Of a stretch of 64,000 bases of DNA, positions 44,269-53,035 are shown one piece after another (position 1 is the first letter of the stretch; every line of letters starts with the position of its first letter). Source of the DNA: Caballeronia hypogeia (GTDB lineage Bacteria; Pseudomonadota; Gammaproteobacteria; Burkholderiales; Burkholderiaceae); the NCBI RefSeq assembly GCF_001544875.2, contig NZ_FCOA02000024.1, positions 1 through 64,000 on the forward strand. Direction: 5' to 3'. The notes below the pieces were generated by a model, which was not told where the DNA came from, did no database searches, and worked only from the letters and a program-made list of their open reading frames with translations. Made by a program: the position numbers and the translations under genes.

Positions 44269-44935
44269 CGTCCTTCTTGCGCAGCAGATAGCCGAGTCCG
44301 CGCAAGGTGACGATCGCGGCCGAACTGCCGTCGAGCTTCTTGCGCAGCCGCGACACGTAGATTTCGAGCGCGTCTTCGCTGGGCTGATCCTCGTGCGTGA
44401 AGATCGCATCGAGCAGCGCCGCCTTCGAAACGGTCTTGCCCATGCGCAAGGTCAACGCTTCGAGCACGCTGCGCTCGCGCGGCGTCACGTTGAGCGGCGC
44501 GCCCTTCAGCGTGAACTGGCGGGTGTCGATATCGAACACGAGATCGCCGCACGACACCTCGTTCGCCGTCGATGACGTGCGCCGCCGGATCATCACCTTC
44601 ACGCGCGCGACCAGTTCGCGCACTTCGAAAGGCTTCACCAGGTAATCGTCCGCGCCGGCGCCGAGCAGCTCCACTTTTTCGTCGATGGACCCGCTCGCCG
44701 TGAGGATCATCACCGGCGTGGCGTCGCCGCGCTGACGCATGCGGCGCAGCACGTTCTTGCCTGACAGGCGCGGCAGGTTCAGGTCCAGCAGCACGACATC
44801 GTATTGATTCGTGCGCAAGAGATGATCGGCGGACTCGCCATCCTGCACGGTTTCCAGCGCGAACGCCTCCTGCTCCAGCATCTTCGCGAGCCAGAGCGAC
44901 AGCGTCGGGTTGTCTTCGATGAGAAGCAGCTTCAT
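44258..44935 (-). CDS. OmpR-family response regulator, TctD-like
   Basis: 225 aa: receiver domain with phospho-acceptor Asp in VVLLDLNLPRLSG, acidic pair EDN near the N-terminus, Lys in YLVKPFE, and a C-terminal winged HTH (NVTPRERSVLEALTLRMGKTVSK through VSRLRKKLDG and TLRGLGYLL). First gene of the two-component operon; partner of the kinase at 42895-44268. It is divergent from the ABC transporter operon beginning at 45104, with 168 nt between them. Confidence 0.92.
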   Translation of the reverse strand: MKLLLIEDNPTLSLWLAKMLEQEAFALETVQDGESADHLLRTNQYDVVLLDLNLPRLSGKNVLRRMRQRGDATPVMILTASGSIDEKVELLGAGADDYLVKPFEVRELVARVKVMIRRRTSSTANEVSCGDLVFDIDTRQFTLKGAPLNVTPRERSVLEALTLRMGKTVSKAALLDAIFTHEDQPSEDALEIYVSRLRKKLDGSSAAIVTLRGLGYLLRKKDDDQ

Positions 44936-45013
44936 GGTGGCGCGATTGTAGGGCGTCGGCGCGGCGCGCGTCGCATCGGGTTAACACCCATGGTTTGCCA
45001 TCGGTCCAGAAAG

Positions 45014-45041
45014 CTGGCAGAAGGTTTCGCCTTTCTATAAT
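45014..45041 (+). promoter_or_regulatory. Probable sigma-70 promoter of the ABC transporter operon
   Basis: TATAAT consensus -10 at 45036-45041, preceded by CTGGCA (4 of 6 to TTGACA) at 45014-45019 with a 16-nt spacer. It is 62 nt upstream of the substrate-binding protein ATG. Confidence 0.55.
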
Positions 45042-45103
45042 CGCCGCACACATTCGAATAAACGGGCCTTCACCGTCAACGGCCCTCATCAAGGAGACTC
45101 CCG

Positions 45104-46120
45104 ATGCGTACTCTGCGCCAGATCGCCGCTGTGTCCGGTATTGCTTTCGCGCTCGCCGCGACTTCGGTCACGGCTCATGCCGAAAAGATTTCCATCATGG
45201 TCGGCGGCGCCGCCAAGATCATCTACCTGCCCGCGAAGCTGACCGAGCAGCTCGGCTACTTCAAGGATGAAGGTCTCGATGTCGAGGTCCTCTCGCAGCC
45301 CGCCGGCGTCGATGCCGAAAACGAACTGCTCGCGGGCGCGGTGCAGGGCGTGGTCGGTTTCTACGATCACACTATCGACCTGCAGAGCAAGGGCAAGGAA
45401 GTTCAGGCGCTGGTGATCTTCGGGCAGGTGCCGGGCGAAGTCGAAATGGTCTCGACCAAGGCCGCCGACAAGTTCAAGAGCATGGCCGACGCCAAGGGCA
45501 AGACGCTCGGCGTGACGGGCCTCGGTTCATCGACGAGCTTTCTCACGCAGTACCTCGCGCAGCGCGCGGGCGTCTCCTCGAAGGAGTACACGCTGCTGCC
45601 GGTGGGCGCGGACAACAGCTTCATTGCGGCGATCAAGCAGGAACGCATCGACGCGGGCATGACCACCGAGCCGACCGTCTCGCAACTGCTCAAGACCGGC
45701 GACGCGAAGGTGCTGGTCGACATGCGCACCCTCGAAGGCACGCGCGCCGCGCTCGGCGGCACGTATCCGGCATCGAGCTTCTACGTGCAGCGCGCTTGGG
45801 CCGAATCGCACAAGGCCGATGCCGCGAAGCTCTCGCGCGCGTTCGCGAAGACGCTGAACTTCATCGCGACGCACAGCGCCGAGGAGATCACCGAGAAGAT
45901 GCCGAAGGACTATTACGCGAAGAACAAGGACCTGTACGTGGCCGCGCTGAAGGCTTCGCTGCCGATGTTCACGAAGGACGGCAAGATGCCCGCCGACGGT
46001 CCCGAGACCGTGCTGAAGGTGCTCTCCGCGTTCAATCCTTCGGTGAAGGGCAAGCATATCGATCTGGCGCGCACGTATTCGAACGAATACCTGGCGGGCA
46101 CGGCGACCGCATCCAAGTGA
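45104..46120 (+). CDS. ABC transporter substrate-binding protein (SsuA/TauA/NMT1-like)
   Basis: 338-aa periplasmic binding protein. Signal peptide to about TAHA, then the NMT1/SsuA-like fold: IIYLPAKLTEQLGYFKDEGLDVEV, a GVVGFYDHTIDLQSKGK segment, GKTLGVTGLGSSTSFLTQYLA and DAGMTTEPTVSQLLKTGDAKV. The ligand class is sulfonates, nitrate, pyrimidine precursors or aromatic acids and cannot be fixed here. AAGGAG precedes the ATG. First gene of a three-gene importer operon. Confidence 0.9.
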   Translation: MRTLRQIAAVSGIAFALAATSVTAHAEKISIMVGGAAKIIYLPAKLTEQLGYFKDEGLDVEVLSQPAGVDAENELLAGAVQGVVGFYDHTIDLQSKGKEVQALVIFGQVPGEVEMVSTKAADKFKSMADAKGKTLGVTGLGSSTSFLTQYLAQRAGVSSKEYTLLPVGADNSFIAAIKQERIDAGMTTEPTVSQLLKTGDAKVLVDMRTLEGTRAALGGTYPASSFYVQRAWAESHKADAAKLSRAFAKTLNFIATHSAEEITEKMPKDYYAKNKDLYVAALKASLPMFTKDGKMPADGPETVLKVLSAFNPSVKGKHIDLARTYSNEYLAGTATASK

Positions 46121-46130
46121 GACTCACGCA

Positions 46131-46925
46131 ATGACTCCAACCAGCAAAGGCACGCCTGCAATCGAATTGCGCAACGTCTCGTGCCGCTTCATCTCGCCGG
46201 ACGGCAAGGCGACGGTCGCGCTGCGCGACTTCAGCATGTCGGTGGCCAAGGGTGAATTCGTCGCGGTGGTCGGCCCGACGGGGTGCGGCAAGTCCACCAC
46301 GCTCAGCATGATCACGGGCCTGCTCAAGCCGACGACCGGCGAAGTGCGCGTGATGGGCCAGCCGGTCGACGGCATCGATCCGCGCATCGGCTTCGTGTTT
46401 CAGGCCGACGCCGTGTTCCCGTGGCGCTCGGTGCTGGACAACGTCGCGGCGGGTCCCATGTATCGCGGCCGCTCGAAGTCCGCCGCCTACGACGAAGCCA
46501 ACGAATGGCTGCGCCGCGTCGGACTGGAAAAGTTCGGCAAGCACTATCCGCATCAGTTGTCGGGCGGCATGAGAAAGCGCGTCGCGCTCGCGCAGACCTT
46601 CATCAACAAGCCTGAAATCCTGCTGATGGACGAGCCCTTCTCGGCGCTCGACATGCAGACGCGCACGCTGATGCAGGACGAGCTGCTGCAACTGTGGTCG
46701 GCGAATGCGGGTTCGGTGGTGTTCGTCACGCACGATCTGGAGGAGGCGATCGCGCTCGCGGACCGCGTGTTCGTGCTGACGGCGCGTCCGGCGACGCTCA
46801 AGAAGGTCTACGAGATCGACCTGCCGCGTCCGCGCATCACGTCGGAAATTCGCTATCACCCGCACTTCATCGAAATTTCGCGCGACATCTGGCGCGACCT
46901 GCGCGAAGAAGTCCAGATCGGTTGA
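46131..46925 (+). CDS. ABC transporter ATP-binding protein (SsuB/TauB-like)
   Basis: 264-aa cytoplasmic ATPase: Walker A GPTGCGKST, Q-loop in FVFQADAVFPW, signature LSGGMRKR, Walker B ILLMDEPFSALD and the switch His in FVTHDLEEA. The C-terminal LPRPRITSEIRYHPHFIE is typical of nitrate/sulfonate/taurine transporters. 10 nt after the binding-protein gene. Confidence 0.93.
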   Translation: MTPTSKGTPAIELRNVSCRFISPDGKATVALRDFSMSVAKGEFVAVVGPTGCGKSTTLSMITGLLKPTTGEVRVMGQPVDGIDPRIGFVFQADAVFPWRSVLDNVAAGPMYRGRSKSAAYDEANEWLRRVGLEKFGKHYPHQLSGGMRKRVALAQTFINKPEILLMDEPFSALDMQTRTLMQDELLQLWSANAGSVVFVTHDLEEAIALADRVFVLTARPATLKKVYEIDLPRPRITSEIRYHPHFIEISRDIWRDLREEVQIG

Positions 46926-46947
46926 ACCTGCCTTCAAGGAACAAGAC

Positions 46948-47808
46948 ATGTCAACACCTCAACAAGCGATGCCCTCGGGCATCGATCCCGGCACGCTCGC
47001 CCGCGTCGAACGTGAAGCGCAAAAGCGCATCAGGCAGCGTCACGCGCTCGTGATCGGACTGCGCATCGCGGTGCTCGTGTTCGTGCTCGGCGGCTGGGAA
47101 CTGGCGGCGCGGCTGCACTGGATCGATCCGTTCTTCTTCTCGATGCCGACCGCGATCTTCGATCAGATCGTCGAATGGTTCATCGAAGGCACCTCGCAAG
47201 GGCCGCTGCTCACGCAAGTCTGGGTGACGCTCGAAGAGACGATCCTCGGCTTTCTGATCGGTTCCGTGGGCGGGGTGGTCTGCGGCATCGTGCTCGGCCG
47301 CAACAAGCTGCTGTCGGATGTGTTCAGCCTCTACATCAAGATCGCCAACTCGATTCCGCGCGTCGTGCTGGGCTCGGTGTTCGTGATCGCGCTGGGCCTC
47401 GGCATGGCCTCGAAGGTCGCGCTGGCCGTGGTGATGGTGTTCTTCGTCGTGTTCGCCAATGCATTCCAGGGCGTGCGCGAGGCGGACCGTTACATGATCG
47501 CGAATGCGCAGATTCTCGGCGCGTCGCGCCGTCAGGTGACGACTTCGGTGGTGATTCCGTCGGCGCTGTCGTGGATTCTCGCGAGCCTGCACGTGAGCTT
47601 CGGCTTCGCGCTGGTCGGCGCGGTGGTCGGCGAGTTTCTCGGTTCGAAGCAGGGCATCGGCCTGCTGATCTCCACCGCGCAAGGCGCGTTCAACGCGAGC
47701 GGCGTGTTCGCGGCGATGATCGTGCTCGCGGTGGTCGCGCTCGCGGCGGACTATCTGCTCACGGCGGTCGAACATCGTCTGCTCAAATGGCGGCCGACGG
47801 CGAACTGA
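46948..47808 (+). CDS. ABC transporter permease (SsuC/TauC-like)
   Basis: 286-aa inner-membrane permease with six predicted helices and the BPD-type cytoplasmic loop FQGVREADRYMIANAQILGASRRQV that docks the ATPase, followed by VVIPSALSWILASL. Starts 22 nt after the ATPase gene behind AAGGAAC. Last gene of the operon, followed by a strong terminator. Confidence 0.92.
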   Translation: MSTPQQAMPSGIDPGTLARVEREAQKRIRQRHALVIGLRIAVLVFVLGGWELAARLHWIDPFFFSMPTAIFDQIVEWFIEGTSQGPLLTQVWVTLEETILGFLIGSVGGVVCGIVLGRNKLLSDVFSLYIKIANSIPRVVLGSVFVIALGLGMASKVALAVVMVFFVVFANAFQGVREADRYMIANAQILGASRRQVTTSVVIPSALSWILASLHVSFGFALVGAVVGEFLGSKQGIGLLISTAQGAFNASGVFAAMIVLAVVALAADYLLTAVEHRLLKWRPTAN

Positions 47809-47835
47809 TACGGCTGCGCGGTCTGATCAACGAAG

Positions 47836-47861
47836 AACCCCACGCCTGCGTGGGGTTTTTT
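47836..47861 (+). terminator. Rho-independent terminator of the ABC operon
   Basis: AACCCCACG and CGTGGGGTT form a tight GC-rich stem with a 4-nt loop, continued into a T-run of six, 27 nt after the permease stop. The next gene is convergent. Confidence 0.9.
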
Positions 47862-47874
47862 GCTTTTCGGGCGC

Positions 47875-48198
47875 TCAGCGCAGTCCGACTTCCTTGGCAC
47901 GCGTCACGTTGCACGCCGCGTGTTCCGTATATACGACGCGGGTCTGGTTGTTGTAGTAGACGGAGTAGCGATCCGCGCCATGCTTGCCGAAGCCGTATTC
48001 GGTGCAGAGCGAGTGCCATGGCCCCCAGTTGCCATCGGGCGGTCCGAGTCTGTCCTCGACATCAGCCCGCGTCATGCCAACTTTGACGCGGCTCATGAAC
48101 TCGGTCGGATCCGGCTCGGGAATAAAGGCCGCGCAGGCGCTCAATCCGGCCAGCACGCAGGCAAGGCCGACCAGGCCATAGACTTTCGATTTGAACAT
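47875..48198 (-). CDS. BamE/OmlA-like small lipoprotein
   Basis: 107 aa with a lipobox LSAC and the SmpA/OmlA (BamE-like) fold: FMSRVKVGMTRADVEDRLGPPDG, then a Trp/Tyr-containing strand region (YSVYYNNQTRVVYTE). BamE proper is part of the outer-membrane assembly complex, but this copy is shorter and in a non-BAM context, so it is a paralogue of unknown role. It is convergent with the ABC operon. Confidence 0.75.
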   Translation of the reverse strand: MFKSKVYGLVGLACVLAGLSACAAFIPEPDPTEFMSRVKVGMTRADVEDRLGPPDGNWGPWHSLCTEYGFGKHGADRYSVYYNNQTRVVYTEHAACNVTRAKEVGLR

Positions 48199-48257
48199 CG
48201 CTTCAGCGCTCGAAAAAGGTCAAAAACTATCGGCGCGCGACGCTCCTGACAATCGAC

Positions 48258-49019
48258 CTATTCCGAAACCGCTCCTGCGCGACGCCGCATCCACTCCGCC
48301 ACGCCGATGCCCGCCGCGAGCCACGCGCCGCCCGAGGCGAATCCGCCGACCACGTCGCCGGGAAAATGCACACCGATAACGACGCGGCTCGCGCCGATCG
48401 TCAGCACGATGAAGCACGCCAGCGCGACGATGAACGGATCGCGCCGGGTCGGCGCGAGGCGCAGCAGCACATACGCGCACATGCCGTAGCAGACGATCGA
48501 CCCGAAGGTGTGGCCGCTCGGAAACGAGAAGCTCTCGGGAATCGGCACGGTCGATCCGGTCGGGCGTTCGCGGCGCATCATTGCCTTGAGCGCCTGATTG
48601 AGCAGCCCGCCCGCACCCGTGACGGCCGCGAAATGCAAGGCCAGGCCGAAGCGGCGCGCGAGCAGCAGCGCCGCGCACACGAACACGCACAGCACGATGA
48701 GAAACCACGGATCGCCGAGATGCGTGATCGCGGCGAGGCCTTGCGCGGCCACGGCGGGCGTGCCGTCGCGCACAGCATCGAGCAGCAATTGATCCGCCGA
48801 CGAGAACGCCGTGCCGCGCGCGATGCGCATCGCGATCGCGACGAACACGGCGGCGCCGAACGCCGCCGGCACGAGCGCGGCGATAAGGCCGTTCGATGCC
48901 GACATGCGCCGTTGGCGCGCGGCCCAGGCGTAGACGCAGGCCGCGAGCACGGGCACGGCGAAAAGCACGATGGCGATGAGCGCCACCGCGTGGCGTTGCG
49001 CGAGCGCGGTCCAATCCAT
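48258..49019 (-). CDS. PAP2-family membrane phosphatase
   Basis: 253-aa inner-membrane phosphatase of the PAP2/undecaprenyl-pyrophosphatase type, with six hydrophobic segments. All three motifs are intact: KAMMRRERP (KxxxxxxRP), FPSGHTFG (PSGH with catalytic His) and SRVVIGVHFPGD (SRxxxxxHxxxD). Likely substrates are lipid phosphates such as phosphatidic acid or undecaprenyl diphosphate. Confidence 0.9.
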   Translation of the reverse strand: MDWTALAQRHAVALIAIVLFAVPVLAACVYAWAARQRRMSASNGLIAALVPAAFGAAVFVAIAMRIARGTAFSSADQLLLDAVRDGTPAVAAQGLAAITHLGDPWFLIVLCVFVCAALLLARRFGLALHFAAVTGAGGLLNQALKAMMRRERPTGSTVPIPESFSFPSGHTFGSIVCYGMCAYVLLRLAPTRRDPFIVALACFIVLTIGASRVVIGVHFPGDVVGGFASGGAWLAAGIGVAEWMRRRAGAVSE

Positions 49020-49065
49020 GATTCGATGGTTCTCCAGTCCAGTCTTGCCCGGCGCTCGCGCGGGC

Positions 49066-49758
49066 TCAGGATGCGACCGCGCGCGCCTCTGCTTCGAGCG
49101 GCCGTTCCCAGCCGAATGCCAGCACGCGCGTGACCGGCCGGTCGACGGCGAGCACGCCGCAGATGCCGCCGGGCATCGGCAGCGTGAGGCCGCGCCAGTC
49201 GGCCGGACGGTCGCCGTCGCGTGCTTCGGCGCGTTCGGCGCGCGTCTTGCCGGTGCGCGCCGCCTCGGCCCACAGCACGCGGCGGGCGGTCTCGTCGTGT
49301 GGACCGGCCGGCTCGACCGTCAGGCCAAGCCCTATTCTCGCCGATGCCACCGCCACCACGATCCAGATGCCCGACCAGGCGACATCGACCGTGAGCGTGC
49401 CCGCGTCATGCGGATGCGTGACGACGATGCGCTCTCCGGGCTCGTCGTCGACGCCGACTTCGTGCGGCTCGCACTTGAACATGTGCGAAAGCACGAGACG
49501 CAAGGTGGCGCGCGCGACGCTGAAGCGCCGGCCCAGCGCGGAGTTCGGATGCAGCCGCGCGCGCTTGCGCTCGGCTGCGTTCAGCCAGTTGCCGATATTC
49601 GACGCCGACGCGAAGCGGAATTCGCTCGGCACGAGCCACAGGCAGACTTCGCCGGGCGCGGGCGGTTCGTGAATCTGCACGCGGGCCTTGGCGAGATCGA
49701 AGTGCTGCCAGGGTGCGTCGCCTGCGGGATGCATTGGGCTCAGGTCGGTGACGGACAT
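49066..49758 (-). CDS. 4'-phosphopantetheinyl transferase-like protein, degenerate motifs
   Basis: 230 aa from the ATG at 49758; an ATG at 49797 is also open and neither has a clear Shine-Dalgarno. The N-terminal half (WLNAAERKRARLHPNSALGRRFSVARATLRLVLSHMF) resembles Sfp-type transferases, which load phosphopantetheine on carrier proteins. However, the diagnostic metal motif GxDxE is replaced by LGLTVEP, and the WxxKEAxxK motif by LWAEAARTGKTR. Activity is therefore doubtful. It would fit the ketosynthase locus about 10 kb away, whose carrier protein would need this modification; the link is speculative. Confidence 0.6.
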   Translation of the reverse strand: MSVTDLSPMHPAGDAPWQHFDLAKARVQIHEPPAPGEVCLWLVPSEFRFASASNIGNWLNAAERKRARLHPNSALGRRFSVARATLRLVLSHMFKCEPHEVGVDDEPGERIVVTHPHDAGTLTVDVAWSGIWIVVAVASARIGLGLTVEPAGPHDETARRVLWAEAARTGKTRAERAEARDGDRPADWRGLTLPMPGGICGVLAVDRPVTRVLAFGWERPLEAEARAVAS

Positions 49759-50029
49759 GCGCGTGTGGGGAGCGCGGCGTTGCGAAACGCTCCGCATTCA
49801 GGGAGAAACCGTCATTGTCGGAATCGAACCTTATGAGACGCTTAGGAAACTGAAAGCCACACCGCATTCGCGTCAATGTCCCGCCTACGGGTCAACCCCG
49901 AGTTGAGCTTTCTTCAACGCCACCCTCAAAAATCCTCGATTCCTCCTCGCGCGACGTCCGCCGCAGAATGCCCCACATCCACCGCGACGGTGGCGTGAAT
50001 GGACACAACTAGCGCATAGGAACGAGTCA

Positions 50030-50542
50030 ATGGAAAAGAACCTCTTCATCGGCGAAGGCTTCGAAGGCCCCGGCGTCAATCTCGCCCATATCAACGTGCT
50101 GGTCGGCCCGCGCAACGGCCCGGCCGGACAGGCGTTCGCCACCGCGCTCGCGACGCCGTCGGCGGGGCACGCGCCTTTCGTCGTCATCGCGCAGCCGGGC
50201 GTGCCGACCAAACCGCTCACGCTCTACGTCAACAAGGCGCAGATCGGCAGCGACTTCCACGGCAACGCCACCTGGGGCGCGTCGCAGGCTGGCATCGCGA
50301 AGGCGGTGGCCGAATCGCTCGAAAACGGCACGCTGCCGCCCGAAGCGGAAAACGACTGGGTCGTCGTGTCCGCGAACTGGGTCAATCCGAACACCGACGA
50401 TCTCGACGCTGTATTCGAGAACAACTATCGCGCGTGCAAGAACGCGATCATCGCCGCGATGGAAGGTCTGCCGCGCAAGGAGGCCGTGTTCAAGGCGGCG
50501 CGCGAAGTCTCGAATCCGTTCTATACGCCGAAGTCGCGCTAA
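50030..50542 (+). CDS. Formaldehyde-activating enzyme (Fae) homologue, catalytic His present
   Basis: 170-aa Fae-domain protein. The segment LAHINVLVGPRNGPAGQAF places His20 at the position of the catalytic His of authentic Fae, and KPLTLYVNKAQI plus the C-terminal NNYRACKNAIIAAM fit. AGGAACGAG precedes the ATG. It is first gene of a tight operon: 12 nt to the aldo/keto reductase, which overlaps the aldehyde dehydrogenase, then an MFS transporter. No other tetrahydromethanopterin pathway genes are in the window. It may handle formaldehyde or a related aldehyde released during degradation of an unknown substrate. Confidence 0.85.
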   Translation: MEKNLFIGEGFEGPGVNLAHINVLVGPRNGPAGQAFATALATPSAGHAPFVVIAQPGVPTKPLTLYVNKAQIGSDFHGNATWGASQAGIAKAVAESLENGTLPPEAENDWVVVSANWVNPNTDDLDAVFENNYRACKNAIIAAMEGLPRKEAVFKAAREVSNPFYTPKSR

Positions 50543-50554
50543 GGAGTTCAGTCG

Positions 50555-51589
50555 ATGGAATACGTACGTCTCGGCCAGTCCGGCCTGAAGGTTTCGCGTC
50601 TGTGCCTGGGCACGATGAACATGGGCACGCCGCAATGGAAACCGTGGATTTTCGACGAAGCGCAAAGCGAGCCGATCGTGAAGCACGCGCTCGACGCGGG
50701 CGTGAACTTCATCGATCTGGCGGATTTCTATTCGACCGGCGTGGGCGAGGAAGTCGTCGGCCGCATTCTGAAGCGGCTCGTCAAGCGCGATGAAGTCGTC
50801 GTCACGACCAAGGTCGGCTACGACATGGCGAGTCACCCGAACGCGGGCGGCCATTCCCGCAAGCACATCATGGACGGCATCGACGGTTCCCTGAAGCGTC
50901 TGGGCATGGATTACGTCGACGTCTACATGCTGCATTTCTTCGACGTGAACACGCCTGTCGAGGAAACCATGAACGCGCTCGACGACATCGTGCGCTCGGG
51001 CAAGGCGCGCTATATCGGCGTCTCGACCATGTACACGTGGCAGTTCGCCAAGATCATGCAGGCCTGCGAGCGTCACGGCTGGCACAAGCCGATCAACATG
51101 CAGTTGCAGTTGAACCTCGCGTATCGCGAGGAAGAGCGCGAGATGATTCCGTACTGCATGGATCAGGGCGTGGGCGTTTCCGTGTTCAGCCCGCTCGCAC
51201 GCGGCCTGCTCACGTGCGACGCGAAGTCCACGCGCAATCAGACCGACTTCTTCACCGCGCAAATGTACGGCGATAACGCATCGCGCGAGATCGCGGCTTC
51301 GGTGGCGCGTGTCGCGGCGCGGCGCGGTGTTTCAGCGGCTCAGATCGCGCAGGCGTGGGTGCTTTCGCGTCCGGGCATCGCTTCGATGCTGGTCGGCGCG
51401 GATTCCGCCGCGCAGTTCGACAGCGCGCTCGCCGCACTCGAAACGAAACTGACCGATGAAGAGATGCACGAGCTCGAACGCAACTACACGCCCTGCGACC
51501 TCATCAACGACTACACCGCGGGACGGCGCATCGCGCGCGAGGGACGTGCGGCGCAAGGTGTCTTCGAACAACTGGAGCGCGCGGCATGA
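50555..51589 (+). CDS. Aldo/keto reductase
   Basis: 344-aa NADPH-dependent (beta/alpha)8 oxidoreductase of the Tas/YdjG-like AKR group. Opening YVRLGQSGLKVSRLCLGTMN, catalytic Asp and Tyr in FIDLADFYSTGVGEE, Lys in VVVTTKVGYDM, and the cofactor-binding C-terminal ISVVARVAARRGVSAAQIAQAWVLSRPGIAS-like region. The TGA overlaps the ATG of the aldehyde dehydrogenase. It probably reduces or oxidises an aldehyde intermediate in the same pathway. Substrate unknown. Confidence 0.88.
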   Translation: MEYVRLGQSGLKVSRLCLGTMNMGTPQWKPWIFDEAQSEPIVKHALDAGVNFIDLADFYSTGVGEEVVGRILKRLVKRDEVVVTTKVGYDMASHPNAGGHSRKHIMDGIDGSLKRLGMDYVDVYMLHFFDVNTPVEETMNALDDIVRSGKARYIGVSTMYTWQFAKIMQACERHGWHKPINMQLQLNLAYREEEREMIPYCMDQGVGVSVFSPLARGLLTCDAKSTRNQTDFFTAQMYGDNASREIAASVARVAARRGVSAAQIAQAWVLSRPGIASMLVGADSAAQFDSALAALETKLTDEEMHELERNYTPCDLINDYTAGRRIAREGRAAQGVFEQLERAA

Positions 51590-53025
51590 AAGAGCTTTTG
51601 CAGACGAATCACTATATCGACGGCAAGTGGTGCGAGAGCCGCGAGCGCTACGAAGTAAGCAATCCGGCAACGCGCGAAGTGATCGCGAATGTCGCGCGCG
51701 GCGGCGGCGCGGAAACGCAATCGGCCATCGATGCCGCGAAGCGCGCGTTTCCCGCCTGGCGCGCGTTGCCCGCGAAGGAGCGCAGCGCGCGTGTGAAGCG
51801 CTGGGGCGAACTGATGCTCGCCAATCGCAACACGCTCGCCGAACTGCTGACGCGCGAGCAGGGCAAGCCGCTCGCCGAGGCGCTCGGTGAAGTCGGCTAC
51901 GCGGCGAGCTTCTTCGAATGGTTCGCGGAAGAAGCGAAGCGCAGCTACGGCGACATCATCCCGAGTCCGAAACCGGATTCGAAGATCGTCGTGACGCGCG
52001 AGCCGGTGGGCGTCGTCGCCGCGATCACGCCGTGGAACTTCCCGCTCGCGATGATCACGCGCAAGGCCGGCCCGGCGATCGCCGCAGGCTGCACGATGGT
52101 GCTCAAGCCATCGGAGGAAACGCCGCTTTCCGCGCTCGCACTCGCCGTGCTGGCCGAGGAAGCGGGCATTCCGGCGGGCGTGTTCAACATCGTCTCGGGT
52201 GATGCGGTCGCCATCGGCTCGGTGCTGACCGAGTCGCCCGACGTGCGCAAGCTGTCGTTCACCGGTTCCACGCGTGTCGGCAAGCTGCTCGCGAAGCAAT
52301 CGGCCGATACGCTCAAGAAGCTCTCGCTCGAACTCGGCGGCAACGCGCCCTTCATCGTGTTCGACGACGCCGATATCGACGCCGCCGTGCAGGGCGCGAT
52401 CGCCTCGAAGTTCCGCAACACCGGGCAGACCTGCGTGTGCGTGAATCGCTTCTACGTGCAGGACGGCGTCTACGACGCGTTCACGCAGGCATTGACGCGC
52501 GCGGTGCACAAGCTGCGCGTGGGTAACGGCCTCGAAGGCGCGTTCGATCAGGGTCCGCTCATCAACGACGCCGCGCTGAAGAAGGTCGAAATGCACGTCG
52601 CCGATGCCGTCGCAAAAGGCGCGAGAGTGCTGACCGGCGGCAAGGCGCACGCGCTCGGCGGCACGTTCTATCAGCCGACGGTGCTCGCGGACGCGACGCC
52701 TTCGATGCTGATCGCCGATGAAGAGACCTTCGGCCCGGTCGCCGCGTGCTTCCGCTTCGACACGGAAGAAGAGGTGATCGCCGCGTCGAACGACACGCCC
52801 TTCGGCCTGTCCGCGTACTTCTACACGCGCGATCTGGGCCGCGCGTGGCGGGTCGCGGAGGCGCTGGAGAGCGGCATGGTCGGCATCAACGAAGGAATCA
52901 TCTCGACGGAAGTCGCGCCCTTCGGCGGCGTCAAGCAATCCGGACTGGGCCGCGAAGGCTCGAAGTACGGGCTCGATGAATACATGGAGCTCAAGTACAT
53001 GATGATGGCCGGACTCGGCCGCTGA
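51586..53025 (+). CDS. NAD(P)-dependent aldehyde dehydrogenase, succinate-semialdehyde type
   Basis: 479-aa ALDH. VVAAITPWNFPLAMITRKAGPAIAAG is the cofactor-binding region, KLSLELGGNAPFIVFDD holds the catalytic Glu, and RNTGQTCVCVNRF the catalytic Cys. The opening NHYIDGKWCES and closing GREGSKYGLDEYMELKYMMM fit the succinate/glutarate-semialdehyde dehydrogenase branch. It is translationally coupled to the AKR gene. A member of this branch could also serve the alpha-ketoglutarate semialdehyde step missing from the hydroxyproline operon, but the location argues for a separate role. Confidence 0.9.
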   Translation: MKELLQTNHYIDGKWCESRERYEVSNPATREVIANVARGGGAETQSAIDAAKRAFPAWRALPAKERSARVKRWGELMLANRNTLAELLTREQGKPLAEALGEVGYAASFFEWFAEEAKRSYGDIIPSPKPDSKIVVTREPVGVVAAITPWNFPLAMITRKAGPAIAAGCTMVLKPSEETPLSALALAVLAEEAGIPAGVFNIVSGDAVAIGSVLTESPDVRKLSFTGSTRVGKLLAKQSADTLKKLSLELGGNAPFIVFDDADIDAAVQGAIASKFRNTGQTCVCVNRFYVQDGVYDAFTQALTRAVHKLRVGNGLEGAFDQGPLINDAALKKVEMHVADAVAKGARVLTGGKAHALGGTFYQPTVLADATPSMLIADEETFGPVAACFRFDTEEEVIAASNDTPFGLSAYFYTRDLGRAWRVAEALESGMVGINEGIISTEVAPFGGVKQSGLGREGSKYGLDEYMELKYMMMAGLGR

Positions 53026-53035
53026 TTCATCGCTC

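Noticed and set aside
45064..45085. GGGCC...GGCCC repeat before the ABC operon considered as a riboswitch or attenuator
   Set aside because: Only a 5-bp stem with a 12-nt loop and no conserved aptamer features.
49979..49993. CCACCG-CGA-CGGTGG hairpin upstream of the second Fae gene
   Set aside because: Six-bp stem with a 3-nt loop, no T-run and no operator-like features; common by chance in GC-rich DNA.
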